Shown here piece after piece: positions 42,258 to 51,300 of a DNA stretch of 54,475 bases. The notes under the pieces are model-generated. The model was not told the DNA's origin. It worked only from the letters and a program-made list of their open reading frames with translations, and did not search any database. Each line of letters begins with the position of its first letter. The first letter of the stretch is position 1. Source of the DNA: Pseudomonas aegrilactucae (GTDB lineage Bacteria; Pseudomonadota; Gammaproteobacteria; Pseudomonadales; Pseudomonadaceae). Where the stretch lies: the NCBI RefSeq assembly GCF_019168305.1, contig NZ_JAHTBI010000088.1, forward strand, positions 1-54,475. Direction: 5' to 3'. A program made the position numbers and the translations under genes.

Positions 42258-43653
42258 TCCCTCGATGAAACCCCTTCTGAGCGCGCTTACCCTGGCGCTG
42301 CTGCTGAGCGCTTGCAGTACCGCACCCAGCCCTGAACTCGGCATCGAGGCGCCTGCCGCCTGGCAATCGCCAAACGACCAGGCGCTGCGCGCCAGCAACC
42401 AGCAGTGGTGGCGCAGCTTTGCCAGCCCCGAACTCGACCAGTTGATCGCCCAGGCCGACAGCGGCAGCTACGACATCGCCGCGGCCATTGCACGCGTGCG
42501 CCAGGCGCGGGCAGCGCGCAGCATCGCCGCGGGCACACTGCTGCCGCAAGTTACCGGCGCACTGGAAGGCAGCCGGGAAAAACAGATGCACCACAACGGC
42601 TACAGCTCCTCGAGCAGCTCCAGCGGGCGTGAAACGGTGGCCTACAGCGCCAGTTTCAACGCCAGCTACGAACTCGATTTCTGGGGGGGCAACGCGGCGG
42701 CACGCGACAGCGCGGCACAGGCATTGAGCGCCAGCGAGTTCGACCAGGCCACGGTCACTTTGACGCTGTTCAGCAACGTCGCCAGCACCTACCTGCAGGC
42801 CCTGGCCCTGGACGAACAGCAGCGCATTGCCGCGCTCAACCTGGCCAACGCCCGACACGTCCTGGAGCTGGTGCAGGCCAAGCGCACGGCCGGCTCGGCC
42901 ACCGCACTCGAGGTGGCCCAGCAGCAAGTGCTGGTGGCTGCCCAGCAGCGCCGCCTGCCGCTGCTGCAGCAGCAGGCCAAGGAGGCACGCATCACCCTCG
43001 CCGCCTTGCTTGGCAAGCCGGTTCAGGCGCTGAACCTGAGCGCCAGCGACTTCAACCGCATTACCGCGCCAGGGATAGCCGCCGGGCTGCCCAGCGACCT
43101 GCTCAGCCGCCGCCCCGATATCGCCGCTGCCGAAGCCCGGCTGGCCGCCGCACAGGCCGATGTACGCGTCGCGCGCGCCGCCATGCTGCCCAAGGTCACC
43201 CTCAGCGCCGGCCTGGGCTCAGGCGCCGAAACCGCCGCCGATATCCTGCGCAATCCGTTCTACAGCCTGGCCAGCGGCTTGAGCGCACCGCTGTTCAACA
43301 ACGGCCGCCTCGGTGCCGAACGCGACCGCGCAACGGCCGTGCAGCAGGAATTGCTGGAGAAGTACCGTGGCGAATTGATCAATGCCTTTGCCGACGTCGA
43401 AAAGGCCCTGAACAGCATCGACGGCCTGGATCGCCAGCGCGAGTGGCAACGCGTCGAACTGAGTCAGGCCCAGCAGGCCTTCGATATCGCACGCACACGC
43501 TATGAGGCCGGCGCCGAACTGCTGCTCAATGTGCTGGATGCGCAACGCACGCTGTATGAAAGCCAGGACCAAGCCGTGCTGCTGCACCTGCAACGTCTGC
43601 AGGCCAGTATCGCGTTGTACAAGGCAGTGGGAGGGGGCTGGCAGGTACAGTGA
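42250..43653 (+). CDS. opmQ: OpmQ, outer-membrane factor of the pyoverdine efflux pump
   Basis: A 467-residue TolC/OprM-type lipoprotein. The lipobox is ALLLSAC. Two OEP repeats are visible, one with VRQARAARSIAAGTLLPQVTG and one with LLSRRPDIAAAEARLAAAQADVRVARAAMLPKVTLSAG; FDIARTRYEAGAELLLNVLDAQRTLYESQDQ is the family's C-terminal helix. It forms the outer-membrane exit of PvdRT-OpmQ. The GTG at 42250 has AAGG nine bases upstream and overlaps pvdT; the ATG at 42265 is an equally good signal-peptide start but has no clear ribosome site. Confidence 0.93.
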   Translation: MNDPSMKPLLSALTLALLLSACSTAPSPELGIEAPAAWQSPNDQALRASNQQWWRSFASPELDQLIAQADSGSYDIAAAIARVRQARAARSIAAGTLLPQVTGALEGSREKQMHHNGYSSSSSSSGRETVAYSASFNASYELDFWGGNAAARDSAAQALSASEFDQATVTLTLFSNVASTYLQALALDEQQRIAALNLANARHVLELVQAKRTAGSATALEVAQQQVLVAAQQRRLPLLQQQAKEARITLAALLGKPVQALNLSASDFNRITAPGIAAGLPSDLLSRRPDIAAAEARLAAAQADVRVARAAMLPKVTLSAGLGSGAETAADILRNPFYSLASGLSAPLFNNGRLGAERDRATAVQQELLEKYRGELINAFADVEKALNSIDGLDRQREWQRVELSQAQQAFDIARTRYEAGAELLLNVLDAQRTLYESQDQAVLLHLQRLQASIALYKAVGGGWQVQ

Positions 43654-43663
43654 CTGCACCTGC

Positions 43664-43702
43664 CGGTTTCAACTGTCGGTTTCAACAGCCGGTTTCAACA
43701 GC
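43664..43702. repeat. Three tandem copies of a 13-bp repeat
   Basis: CGGTTTCAACTGT is followed by two copies of CGGTTTCAACAGC in exact 13-base register. They fill the 54-base gap between the convergent ends of opmQ and pvdP. Confidence 0.9.
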
Positions 43703-43707
43703 CCGCC

Positions 43708-45339
43708 TCAGCTACGGCGCGTGACCACCAGGTGACGCGCATACCAGGGCCGTTGCGGTACACGGCGCAGCAGGCCCTGGAAGCGCTGCTTGTCCTTGGC
43801 GTTGGCGAAAATCACCCGCAGCGCCAACTTCATGGTTTCCGGGTCCATCTCGACGCTCTTGCCTGACTGCAGGCCCGGCGTGGTGCTGCAGCCATGGGTA
43901 ACGGGGCCAAGCCAGGGCTGCTCGACATCCACCCAGCGGCCGGGCGCAAACCAGGGCACCTCATTGATCCGGATGCGCACTACCTGGCCCGGATGGAAGC
44001 GCTCATGGGCGCGAAACCAGTCCTCGATGCGGTCATCGATCCAGCCGTGAAACAACCAGAACACCGGGTTCACGTGGGAGGAAAACGGGTCGCCGAGAAA
44101 ATCGTTGTCGGGCCCGTACCAGCGCGGGGAAAAATCGTCCAGGTCACGCGCCATCGGTACCGGTGCGCCGTTGGACGGGTCGCGCGGTACCGAGGCCCAG
44201 CGCATGTGCAACCAGTCGTGCAGGCCCAGCTCCATTTCCGAGCCCAACTGCCCCAGGGTCAAGCGTGACAGGTAGCGTGGGTCACGGTACTGCGACTCCC
44301 ACACCTCGAAGTTGGCGTGGTAGGTCTCGGGGTTCTTGATGTCGCTGACCCACTGGGTGTACTCCTCATCCCCTGGCGCCAGCCAGGTCGGCGGTACCGC
44401 GCAACCGTCATGGTTGTCGAAGTAACGCGCAAAACCGGCCCGGTCTCGCTCAAGCTCCGGCTGCGGCGCGGGAAAGCGCGACCAGGACGGCAGGTGCTGC
44501 AGCGAACGCGCCGTCTGCAGCATGTGCCGGTGCATGAACAGAAAGTCCACCCCGGACCCATTGCGGTCCTTCCTGGGACCACGTGCATCACGCTCCAGAT
44601 CGCGCGGGCCCGGCTGCCAGCCGAGGCCGCGCAGCGCATTGCGCTTGTCTTCGGACAGCTCGTGCCACTGATCGCGCGACGCGTGCCAGAGTTGATGGAA
44701 CAACCGGTGCTCATCGGAAATCAACCAGCTCAGCAAGGCCGGCTGCAAGCCAATACGCTCGCGCGCCTCCGGAAACAGCTGACGGGTCGCGACAAAACGG
44801 TTGTCCTGCTCTGGCAGGCCAAGGCTGCGATCCAGGTCCAGGATGCGCCCGGTCAGCGTGCCGCTGCCCGCATTGGCAAACTCGCCCCACACCTCGTCCA
44901 GCACCATGCTCAGCTCATACACCGCACGGTCCGGTCCGAGCTCGCGATCGAACAGGCGCCAGGTCAGCTCGCCGGGCTTGGCCGCGGCAAGGTCGCCGAG
45001 CAGGCTGTAGCGTGGTGCAGGTGCCGCTCGCAGCGCCTGCGCGGTGTCGATGTAGCCGCGCACCGCACGCCCGCGCGGCGCGATGTCGATGAATACCTCC
45101 AGGCCGTCGGCGGGCACGCCGCGCAAGCCGGCCTCGCGCCCGTGCAGGCGCAGGTTCCACACGCCACGCAACTGGTCCGCCAGTTGCCGACCCGCCGTGT
45201 CCGCCAGCTCGACCTTGGCCTCGCCCGGCGTGATCGGGAACTCCGGTCGCGTCAGTTCGCGGTGCGCGTACAGCGCCGCAGGCACGGCGGCACCGGTCAG
45301 TGCCAAGCCCGCGACAAACCCTCGTCGAGATATCGTCAT
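43708..45339 (-). CDS. pvdP: PvdP, tyrosinase of pyoverdine maturation
   Basis: PvdP oxidises the D-Tyr of ferribactin in the periplasm, which starts formation of the pyoverdine chromophore; it is a type-3 copper enzyme. The 543 residues begin with a twin-arginine signal (MTISRRGFVAGLALTGAAVPAAL). His-rich copper motifs are seen in FLFMHRHMLQTARSLQHLPSW, GLHDWLHMRW and HVNPVFWLFHGWIDDRIEDWFRAHERFHPG. The length matches P. aeruginosa PvdP. The ATG at 45339 is chosen because the Tat motif follows it directly. A PvdS box is 46 bases upstream; the gene is divergent from pvdO. Confidence 0.94.
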   Translation of the reverse strand: MTISRRGFVAGLALTGAAVPAALYAHRELTRPEFPITPGEAKVELADTAGRQLADQLRGVWNLRLHGREAGLRGVPADGLEVFIDIAPRGRAVRGYIDTAQALRAAPAPRYSLLGDLAAAKPGELTWRLFDRELGPDRAVYELSMVLDEVWGEFANAGSGTLTGRILDLDRSLGLPEQDNRFVATRQLFPEARERIGLQPALLSWLISDEHRLFHQLWHASRDQWHELSEDKRNALRGLGWQPGPRDLERDARGPRKDRNGSGVDFLFMHRHMLQTARSLQHLPSWSRFPAPQPELERDRAGFARYFDNHDGCAVPPTWLAPGDEEYTQWVSDIKNPETYHANFEVWESQYRDPRYLSRLTLGQLGSEMELGLHDWLHMRWASVPRDPSNGAPVPMARDLDDFSPRWYGPDNDFLGDPFSSHVNPVFWLFHGWIDDRIEDWFRAHERFHPGQVVRIRINEVPWFAPGRWVDVEQPWLGPVTHGCSTTPGLQSGKSVEMDPETMKLALRVIFANAKDKQRFQGLLRRVPQRPWYARHLVVTRRS

Positions 45340-45384
45340 TGCCCTACCTGTATCAGCCTGGAAGCAGGCTTTATCCAAGCTAGG

Positions 45385-45408
45385 ACGTAGGCTTGGGGGC
45401 GAAATTTA
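45385..45408 (-). promoter_or_regulatory. PvdS iron-starvation box before pvdP
   Basis: On the minus strand TAAAT (45408-45404), 16 bases, CGT (45387-45385), 45 bases before the pvdP ATG. Confidence 0.88.
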
Positions 45409-45434
45409 GTGCCGGCCCGGCCAGAGCGGCCCGA

Positions 45435-45458
45435 TAAATTAATCCGCCCAGCGCTCGT
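45435..45458 (+). promoter_or_regulatory. PvdS iron-starvation box before pvdO
   Basis: TAAAT (45435-45439), 16 bases, CGT (45456-45458), 68 bases before the pvdO ATG. Only 26 bases separate it from the box for pvdP on the other strand, so both genes fire from one compact region. Confidence 0.88.
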
Positions 45459-45526
45459 TCTTCCTCAGGAGCCCCCGTACCCCGCAATAGGTGCGCGATG
45501 CCATTCGCCCTGCATGGAGACCCCCG

Positions 45527-46405
45527 ATGATCCCTACACCCTGGCGCCACGCGCTGGCCCTTGCCGCTCTGTTCGCCTGCCTGCTTCCCGCCGCCCACGC
45601 CGCCGACCTGGCGCCCGGCAAGGTCTTCCAGGACTGCAAGGACTGCCCGCAAATGGTCGTGCTGCCCACCGGCACCTTCACCATGGGCACGCCCGACGAC
45701 GAAATCGGCCGCCAGCCCGACGAGGGGCCACTGCATCAGGTGACCTTCAAAAAGCCGTTCGCCGTCAGCCGCTTCACCGTGACCATGGGCCAGTGGCAGG
45801 CATTCCTGCGCGACACCGGCTACACGATGCCCGACGCCGACGACCGCCCGGGCCGCAAGTGCACCGCTGGCAAACCCAGCTATCCGACCACCGCGCGCCA
45901 CCCTGCCGTGTGCATGACCTGGCATGAAGCACAGCGCTACATCGACTGGCTGTCGAAGAAGACCGGCAAGCCCTACCGCATGCTCAGCGAATCGGTGCGC
46001 GAGTATGCCGCGCGGGCCGGCAGCAGCGGCCCCTTTCCGTTCCCCTTCGATGAAGGCAAGGAGTACAGCATCGCCAAGCATGCCAACACCTATGGCCCGG
46101 AGGACGGCTTCAGCTATACCGCCCCCGTGGGCAGCTACGCACCCAATGCATTCGGCCTGTATGACATGCACGGCAATGTCTACGAATGGGTCGCCGACAC
46201 CGTGCACGAGGACTATGTCGGTGCCCCCACTGACGGCAGCGCCTGGATCGACAGCGTGCAGCGCGACCCGTCCTGCGACTACCGGCACATGCGCGGCAAC
46301 GACTGGACCGAAGCACCGATCTTCTCGCGCTCCGGCAACCGCAACGACCGCTGCTCGGACAACGCCGGCGACTGGCTGGGCTTTCGCGTGATGCGCGAGC
46401 TGTAG
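45527..46405 (+). CDS. pvdO: PvdO, periplasmic FGE-like pyoverdine maturation enzyme
   Basis: PvdO completes the oxidation of dihydropyoverdine to pyoverdine in the periplasm of P. aeruginosa and P. fluorescens. The 292 residues carry a signal peptide (ALALAALFACLLPAAHAADL) and a formylglycine-generating-enzyme (SUMF1) domain: VVLPTGTFTMGTPDDE, FAVSRFTVTMGQWQAFL, NAFGLYDMHGNVYEWVAD and the terminal GFRVMRE. The ATG at 45527 has a GGAG site seven bases upstream; the GTG at 45491 would displace the signal peptide. It lies between pvdP and pvdE and has its own PvdS box. Confidence 0.93.
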   Translation: MIPTPWRHALALAALFACLLPAAHAADLAPGKVFQDCKDCPQMVVLPTGTFTMGTPDDEIGRQPDEGPLHQVTFKKPFAVSRFTVTMGQWQAFLRDTGYTMPDADDRPGRKCTAGKPSYPTTARHPAVCMTWHEAQRYIDWLSKKTGKPYRMLSESVREYAARAGSSGPFPFPFDEGKEYSIAKHANTYGPEDGFSYTAPVGSYAPNAFGLYDMHGNVYEWVADTVHEDYVGAPTDGSAWIDSVQRDPSCDYRHMRGNDWTEAPIFSRSGNRNDRCSDNAGDWLGFRVMREL

Positions 46406-46454
46406 CGGCATGCGCCGGGCGCCCGCCCAGGGAACCCGGCCAGCCTTCACCGAC

Positions 46455-46478
46455 TAAATCCCTCGCCTGTTCAATCGT
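46455..46478 (+). promoter_or_regulatory. PvdS iron-starvation box before pvdE
   Basis: TAAAT (46455-46459), 16 bases, CGT (46476-46478), 96 bases before the pvdE ATG. Confidence 0.88.
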
Positions 46479-46574
46479 CCAGTTTCAGACAGCCCGCCGT
46501 ACGCACACGTTCCTGGTGCGAGCGGGCCTCCACTCGCCCATAGCACGTAGCCACGTCGCGACCGAGGTAGTTTC

Positions 46575-48224
46575 ATGACCGCAGCACCGCGTAGCGCCAT
46601 CCGCGATCTCTTCAGCCTGCTCAGGCCATACCGCACCCTCGTGATCGCCTCGATCACCCTGGGCATCATTGGCGGGCTGAGCGTCACCGCCCTGCTGGCC
46701 ACCGTCAACCAGGGCCTGCACGACGCCGGCGGCATGGGCAAGGGCGTGGTCCTGGCCTTCACCGGCCTGTGCGTGCTGGCCTTGCTCAGCACCATCGTGG
46801 CCGACATCGGCAGCAACTACGTTGGCCAGAAAATCATCGCCAAGCTGCGCAAGGACCTGGGCGCCAAGGTACTGGCCGCGCCCATCGAACAGATCGAGCG
46901 CTACCGTACCCACCGCCTGATCCCGGTGCTGACCCACGACGTCGACACCATCAGCGACTTCGCCTTCTCGTTCGCCCCCCTGGCCATCTCGCTGACGGTG
47001 GTCATCGGCTGCCTGGGGTACCTGGCCATGCTCTCCTGGCCCATCTGCGTGATGACCCTGCTGGCCATCGGCATCGGCTCGGCGGTGCAGTTCGTTGCCC
47101 AGCGCCGTGGCGTCAAGGGCTTCCACGCAGCACGTGACGCCGAAGACGACCTGCAGAAGCACTACCAGGCGATTGCCGAGGGTGCCAAGGAGCTGCGCAT
47201 CCATCGCCCACGCCGGCATGCCATGTTCACCCGCAACATCCAGGGCACCGCCGACCTCATCTGCGAAACCCATGTGCGCGCGATCAACATCTTCGTGATC
47301 GCCAAGAGCCTGGGCTCGATGCTGTTCTTCGTGGTCATCGGCCTGGCGCTGGCCCTGCAAGCCTTCTGGCCGGCCAGCAACCCCACCGCCCTGAGCGGTT
47401 TCGTGCTGGTGCTGCTGTACATGAAGGGCCCGCTGGAAAACCTGATCGGCAACATCCCGATCATCAGCCGTGCGCAAATTGCCTTTCGCCGCATTGCCGA
47501 CCTCTCGGAGCGTTTCTCCTCGCCCGAGCCGCACCTGCTGCTCAGCGCGGCCGAGAAACCGCCTGGCGCCTTCGAAGGCCTGGAGATGCGCGATGTGCAG
47601 TACAGCTTCCCGGCAGCGCCTGGTGCTGCCCCGTTCCGCCTGGGGCCGGTCAACCTGAGCATCGAGCCGGGCGAGATCCTGTTCATCGTCGGCGAGAACG
47701 GCTGCGGCAAGACCACCCTGATCAAGCTGCTGCTGGGCCTGTACACCCCGCAACAGGGTGCGGTGTTGCTCAATGGCGCCGCCGTGGATGCGCGCGGGCT
47801 GGACGACTACCGCCAGCTGTTCACCACGATCTTCGCCGACTACTTCCTGTTCGATGAACTGGTGCAGCGCGAAGGGGCCCTGCCCGACGATGCCGCGCAA
47901 TACCTGGAGCGCCTGGAGATCGCGCACAAGGTCAGCGTACGCGATGGCGCCTTCACCACCACCGACCTGTCCACCGGCCAGCGCAAGCGCCTGGCGCTGG
48001 TCAATGCGTGGCTCGATGGTCGCCCGGTGCTGGTGTTCGACGAGTGGGCTGCCGACCAGGACCCGACCTTCCGCCGGATCTTCTACACCGAGCTGTTGCC
48101 CGACCTCAAGCGCCTGGGCAAGACCATCATCGTGATCTCCCACGACGATCGTTACTTCGATGTCGCCGACCAGCTGGTGCGCATGCACAGTGGTCGCGTG
48201 ATCAGCGAGAAAGTCCTGGCCTGA
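46575..48224 (+). CDS. pvdE: PvdE, ABC exporter of the pyoverdine precursor
   Basis: PvdE is a half-size ABC exporter of the cyclic-peptide family that moves acylated ferribactin from cytoplasm to periplasm. The 549 residues have an N-terminal six-helix domain (from TLVIASITLGIIGGLSVTALL) and a C-terminal ATPase. The ATPase has Walker A VGENGCGKTTLIKL, signature LSTGQRKRLALVNAW, Walker B PVLVFDEWAADQDP and the H-loop in VISHDDRYF. It is preceded by a PvdS box and followed after 119 bases by the peptide synthetase gene. No receptor gene lies between them. Confidence 0.95.
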   Translation: MTAAPRSAIRDLFSLLRPYRTLVIASITLGIIGGLSVTALLATVNQGLHDAGGMGKGVVLAFTGLCVLALLSTIVADIGSNYVGQKIIAKLRKDLGAKVLAAPIEQIERYRTHRLIPVLTHDVDTISDFAFSFAPLAISLTVVIGCLGYLAMLSWPICVMTLLAIGIGSAVQFVAQRRGVKGFHAARDAEDDLQKHYQAIAEGAKELRIHRPRRHAMFTRNIQGTADLICETHVRAINIFVIAKSLGSMLFFVVIGLALALQAFWPASNPTALSGFVLVLLYMKGPLENLIGNIPIISRAQIAFRRIADLSERFSSPEPHLLLSAAEKPPGAFEGLEMRDVQYSFPAAPGAAPFRLGPVNLSIEPGEILFIVGENGCGKTTLIKLLLGLYTPQQGAVLLNGAAVDARGLDDYRQLFTTIFADYFLFDELVQREGALPDDAAQYLERLEIAHKVSVRDGAFTTTDLSTGQRKRLALVNAWLDGRPVLVFDEWAADQDPTFRRIFYTELLPDLKRLGKTIIVISHDDRYFDVADQLVRMHSGRVISEKVLA

Positions 48225-48276
48225 CGGTTGTACCCCGGCGAGCGCGCCGTCGCTCGCCGTTGCCCGCCTTTGCAAC

Positions 48277-48300
48277 TAAATCGCATTCGTCGCCCTTCGT
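48277..48300 (+). promoter_or_regulatory. PvdS iron-starvation box before the peptide synthetase gene
   Basis: TAAAT (48277-48281), 16 bases, CGT (48298-48300), 43 bases before the ATG at 48344. Confidence 0.88.
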
Positions 48301-48343
48301 CTTCCTGACAACGCTTAATTCTGCCGACGGCGACGAGATCGAC

Positions 48344-51300
48344 ATGAATCAAATGAATCACCCCACTGACGACGACCTGCTGGCCTTGCTGCTGGCTGAT
48401 GAAGCCGGCGCCGAACACGCAATCAGGGCAGGGGCGGTACAGGAGGCTTGCGCCCTGTCCTTCGCTCAACAGCGCTTGTGGTTCTTGCAACAGTTCGACC
48501 CGCGCAGTTGCGCCTACAACCTGCCGCGTGCACTGCGCCTGAGCGGGGAGTTGAACGCCGACGTGCTGGAGCAGGCGTTGAACGCGGTGATCGACAAGCA
48601 CGATATTCTGCGAACCCGTTTCGTCGAAGTCGACAACCTGGCGCAGCAACAGGTCGACCGCCAGGCTCGACTGACCCTGGCCCGGCAAGACCTGGGCGAA
48701 CTGCCGGCCGCCGAGCGTGACGACGCCGTACGCCTGTGCCACGAAGCCGACCTGATGCAACCGTTCGACCTGAGCGTGGCGCCGTTGATGCGCGGCACAC
48801 TGCTGCGCACCGGGCCCCTCGAACACGTGTTGCTGCTGAACATGCACCACATCGTTTCCGACGCCTGGTCCAATGCGATCCTGTTGCAGGACCTTGCCCA
48901 AGCCTTCGCGCAAGGATGCGCGGGTGCGCCGAGCGCCCTGCAACGTCCGGCCATCCAGTACGCCGACTATGCCCACTGGCAGCGTCAGGAGTACCCGCTG
49001 AGCGTCGCCCACGAACAGGCCGCGGCTCATTGGAAGCAATTGCTCGACGGCGAGTTGCCGAACCTGGACCTGCCCTTCGACACGCCCCGCAGCCCGGACC
49101 AGTTGCACCCCGTCGGTAACCATACCCTGAGCCTGCCAGCCTCGCTGAGCAGCGCTCTGCAGCGCTTCTGCCAGCAGCACGGGCTGACCCCCTTCATCGT
49201 GCTGCTGGGTGCCTGGCAGTTGCTGCTGGGGCGCTACACCGGCCAGCACGACTTTACCGTGGGCGTGCCCAACGCCACCCGCAGCCAGGGCGAGACTCAG
49301 GCATTGGTCGGCTGCTTCGTCAGCAGCCAGGTCTACCGTGCTCGACTCGACGGCGCGCAGCCGGCCAGCGAATTCCTGCAGCGCCTGCGCGAACAGTCGC
49401 TGGCCGCATTGGAGCATGCCGACTACCCCATCGAGCTGATCCTGGAAGACCTGCAACTGCAACGCAGCACCCAGGCCAACCCGCTGTTCCAGACCCTGTT
49501 CAACTGGCGCGTAGCCAGCCAGGATGCAGCGCAATTGCGCCTGGATGGCCTGGACGTGGAATTTCTCGGTGTCGAGCAGCAACAGGCCAAGTTCGACCTG
49601 TCACTGGAGATCGACTACAGCCAGCAACAGATCGATGCAACGTTCAGCTACAGCACCGCGCTGTTCTTGCCGCAGACCATGGAGCGCCTGGCAAGCCACT
49701 GGCAGCACCTGCTGCAAGGCCTGATCGCCACGCCTCAACTGCGCCTGGGTGAGCTGCCAATGCTCGACCGCGCCGAACAGCAGATGATGCTCGACACCTG
49801 GAACGCCACTGCCGAGGACTTTGGTGCGCACGCCAACCTGCAAGCGCTGTTCGAAGCCCAGGTACACGCCACCCCGGATGCCGTCGCCGTTCGCCTGGGT
49901 ACTGCCACCCTCACCTACCAGCAACTCAATCTGCAGGCCAATCGCCTGGCGCACAAACTGCTGGCGCTGGGCGTCGGTGCCGATGTCGGCGTGGGCATTG
50001 CGTGCGAGCGCAGCCTGGAGATGGTGATCGGCCTGCTGGCCGTGCTCAAGGCCGGCGGCGCGTATGTGCCACTGGACCCCAGTTACCCGCAAGACCGCCT
50101 GGCCTACATGATCGAACACAGCGGCATTGAATTGCTGCTGACCCAGACTGCGGTGCAACCTGGCCTGCTGCTGCCCGCAACACTGCAGGTCCTGCTGCTG
50201 GATCACCCCGGCATCGGGCTGGAGGCTTACGCCGACAGCAACCCCACGCCCGTCCCCGACGCGGACAACCTGGCCTACATCATCTACACCTCGGGCTCCA
50301 CTGGCCGCCCCAAGGGCGTACAAGTGCGCCACGGCGCACTGACCAACCACATGCTGTGGATGCAACGTACCCTGCAGTTGCACGCACACGACCGGGTGCT
50401 GCAAAAAACCGCGTTCAGCTTCGACGCCTCGGTCTGGGAGTTCTGGCTGCCGCTGCTCAACGGTGCGCAACTGGTGCTGGCAAGCCCTGAGCTCAATGAC
50501 GACCTGTCGCTGCTGTGGCCGAAGGTGCAGGCCCAGGGCATTACCGTGCTGCAAGCTGCGCCCTCGCTGCTGCAGGCGCTGATGGCCCAGGCCGATCGTG
50601 CGCAACTGGCCAGCCTGCGGGCGATCCTGCTCGGTGGCGAAGCCCTGAGCCCGGTGTTGGTGCAGCAACTGCGCAGCGTCAGCAATGCGCATATCTACAA
50701 CCTCTATGGCCCCAGCGAAGCCACCATCGATACCTGCTGCCTGCAGGTGCAGGCGCTGGGTGAAAGCGCCATCGTGCCGATCGGCCAGCCGATCAGCAAC
50801 GTGCACACCCACATCCTGGACCATGACCTGAACCCCTGCGCGATCGGCGTCAGTGGCGAGCTGCTGATCGGTGGCCTGGCCCTGGCACGCGGCTACCACG
50901 CACGCCCCGGGCTGACCGCCGAGCGCTTCATACCCGACCCGATCGCGGGTGACGGTACGCGCCTGTACCGCAGCGGCGACCTGGCCCACTACCGCGACAA
51001 CGGCGTGATCGAGTACGTCGGCCGCATCGACCACCAGATCAAGCTGCACGGCCTGCGCATAGAGCTGGGCGAGATCGAGGCACGCCTGCTGCAACAACCG
51101 CAGGTTGCCGAGGCAGTAGTGCTGGCGCCGGAGTACCTGGGCAGCCAGCGCCTGGTCGCCTACATCGTCGCCAGCAACACACTGCCGGATGCGCCGGCCC
51201 AGGACCGCTTGCGCCACGCGCTGATCGCCGAACTCAAGCAGCAATTGCCAGGCTACATGGTGCCTGCACACCTGGTGCTGCTCGACAGGATGCCCCTGAC

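Noticed and set aside
42597..42640. Ser-codon run in opmQ that looks like a short repeat
   Set aside because: It is a Ser-rich loop in frame within a normal outer-membrane factor, and similar to the Ser/Gly loop of pvdR.
45527..46405. Possible sulfatase-modifying enzyme acting on a sulfatase
   Set aside because: No sulfatase gene is near, and the position between pvdP and pvdE with a PvdS box identifies it as PvdO.
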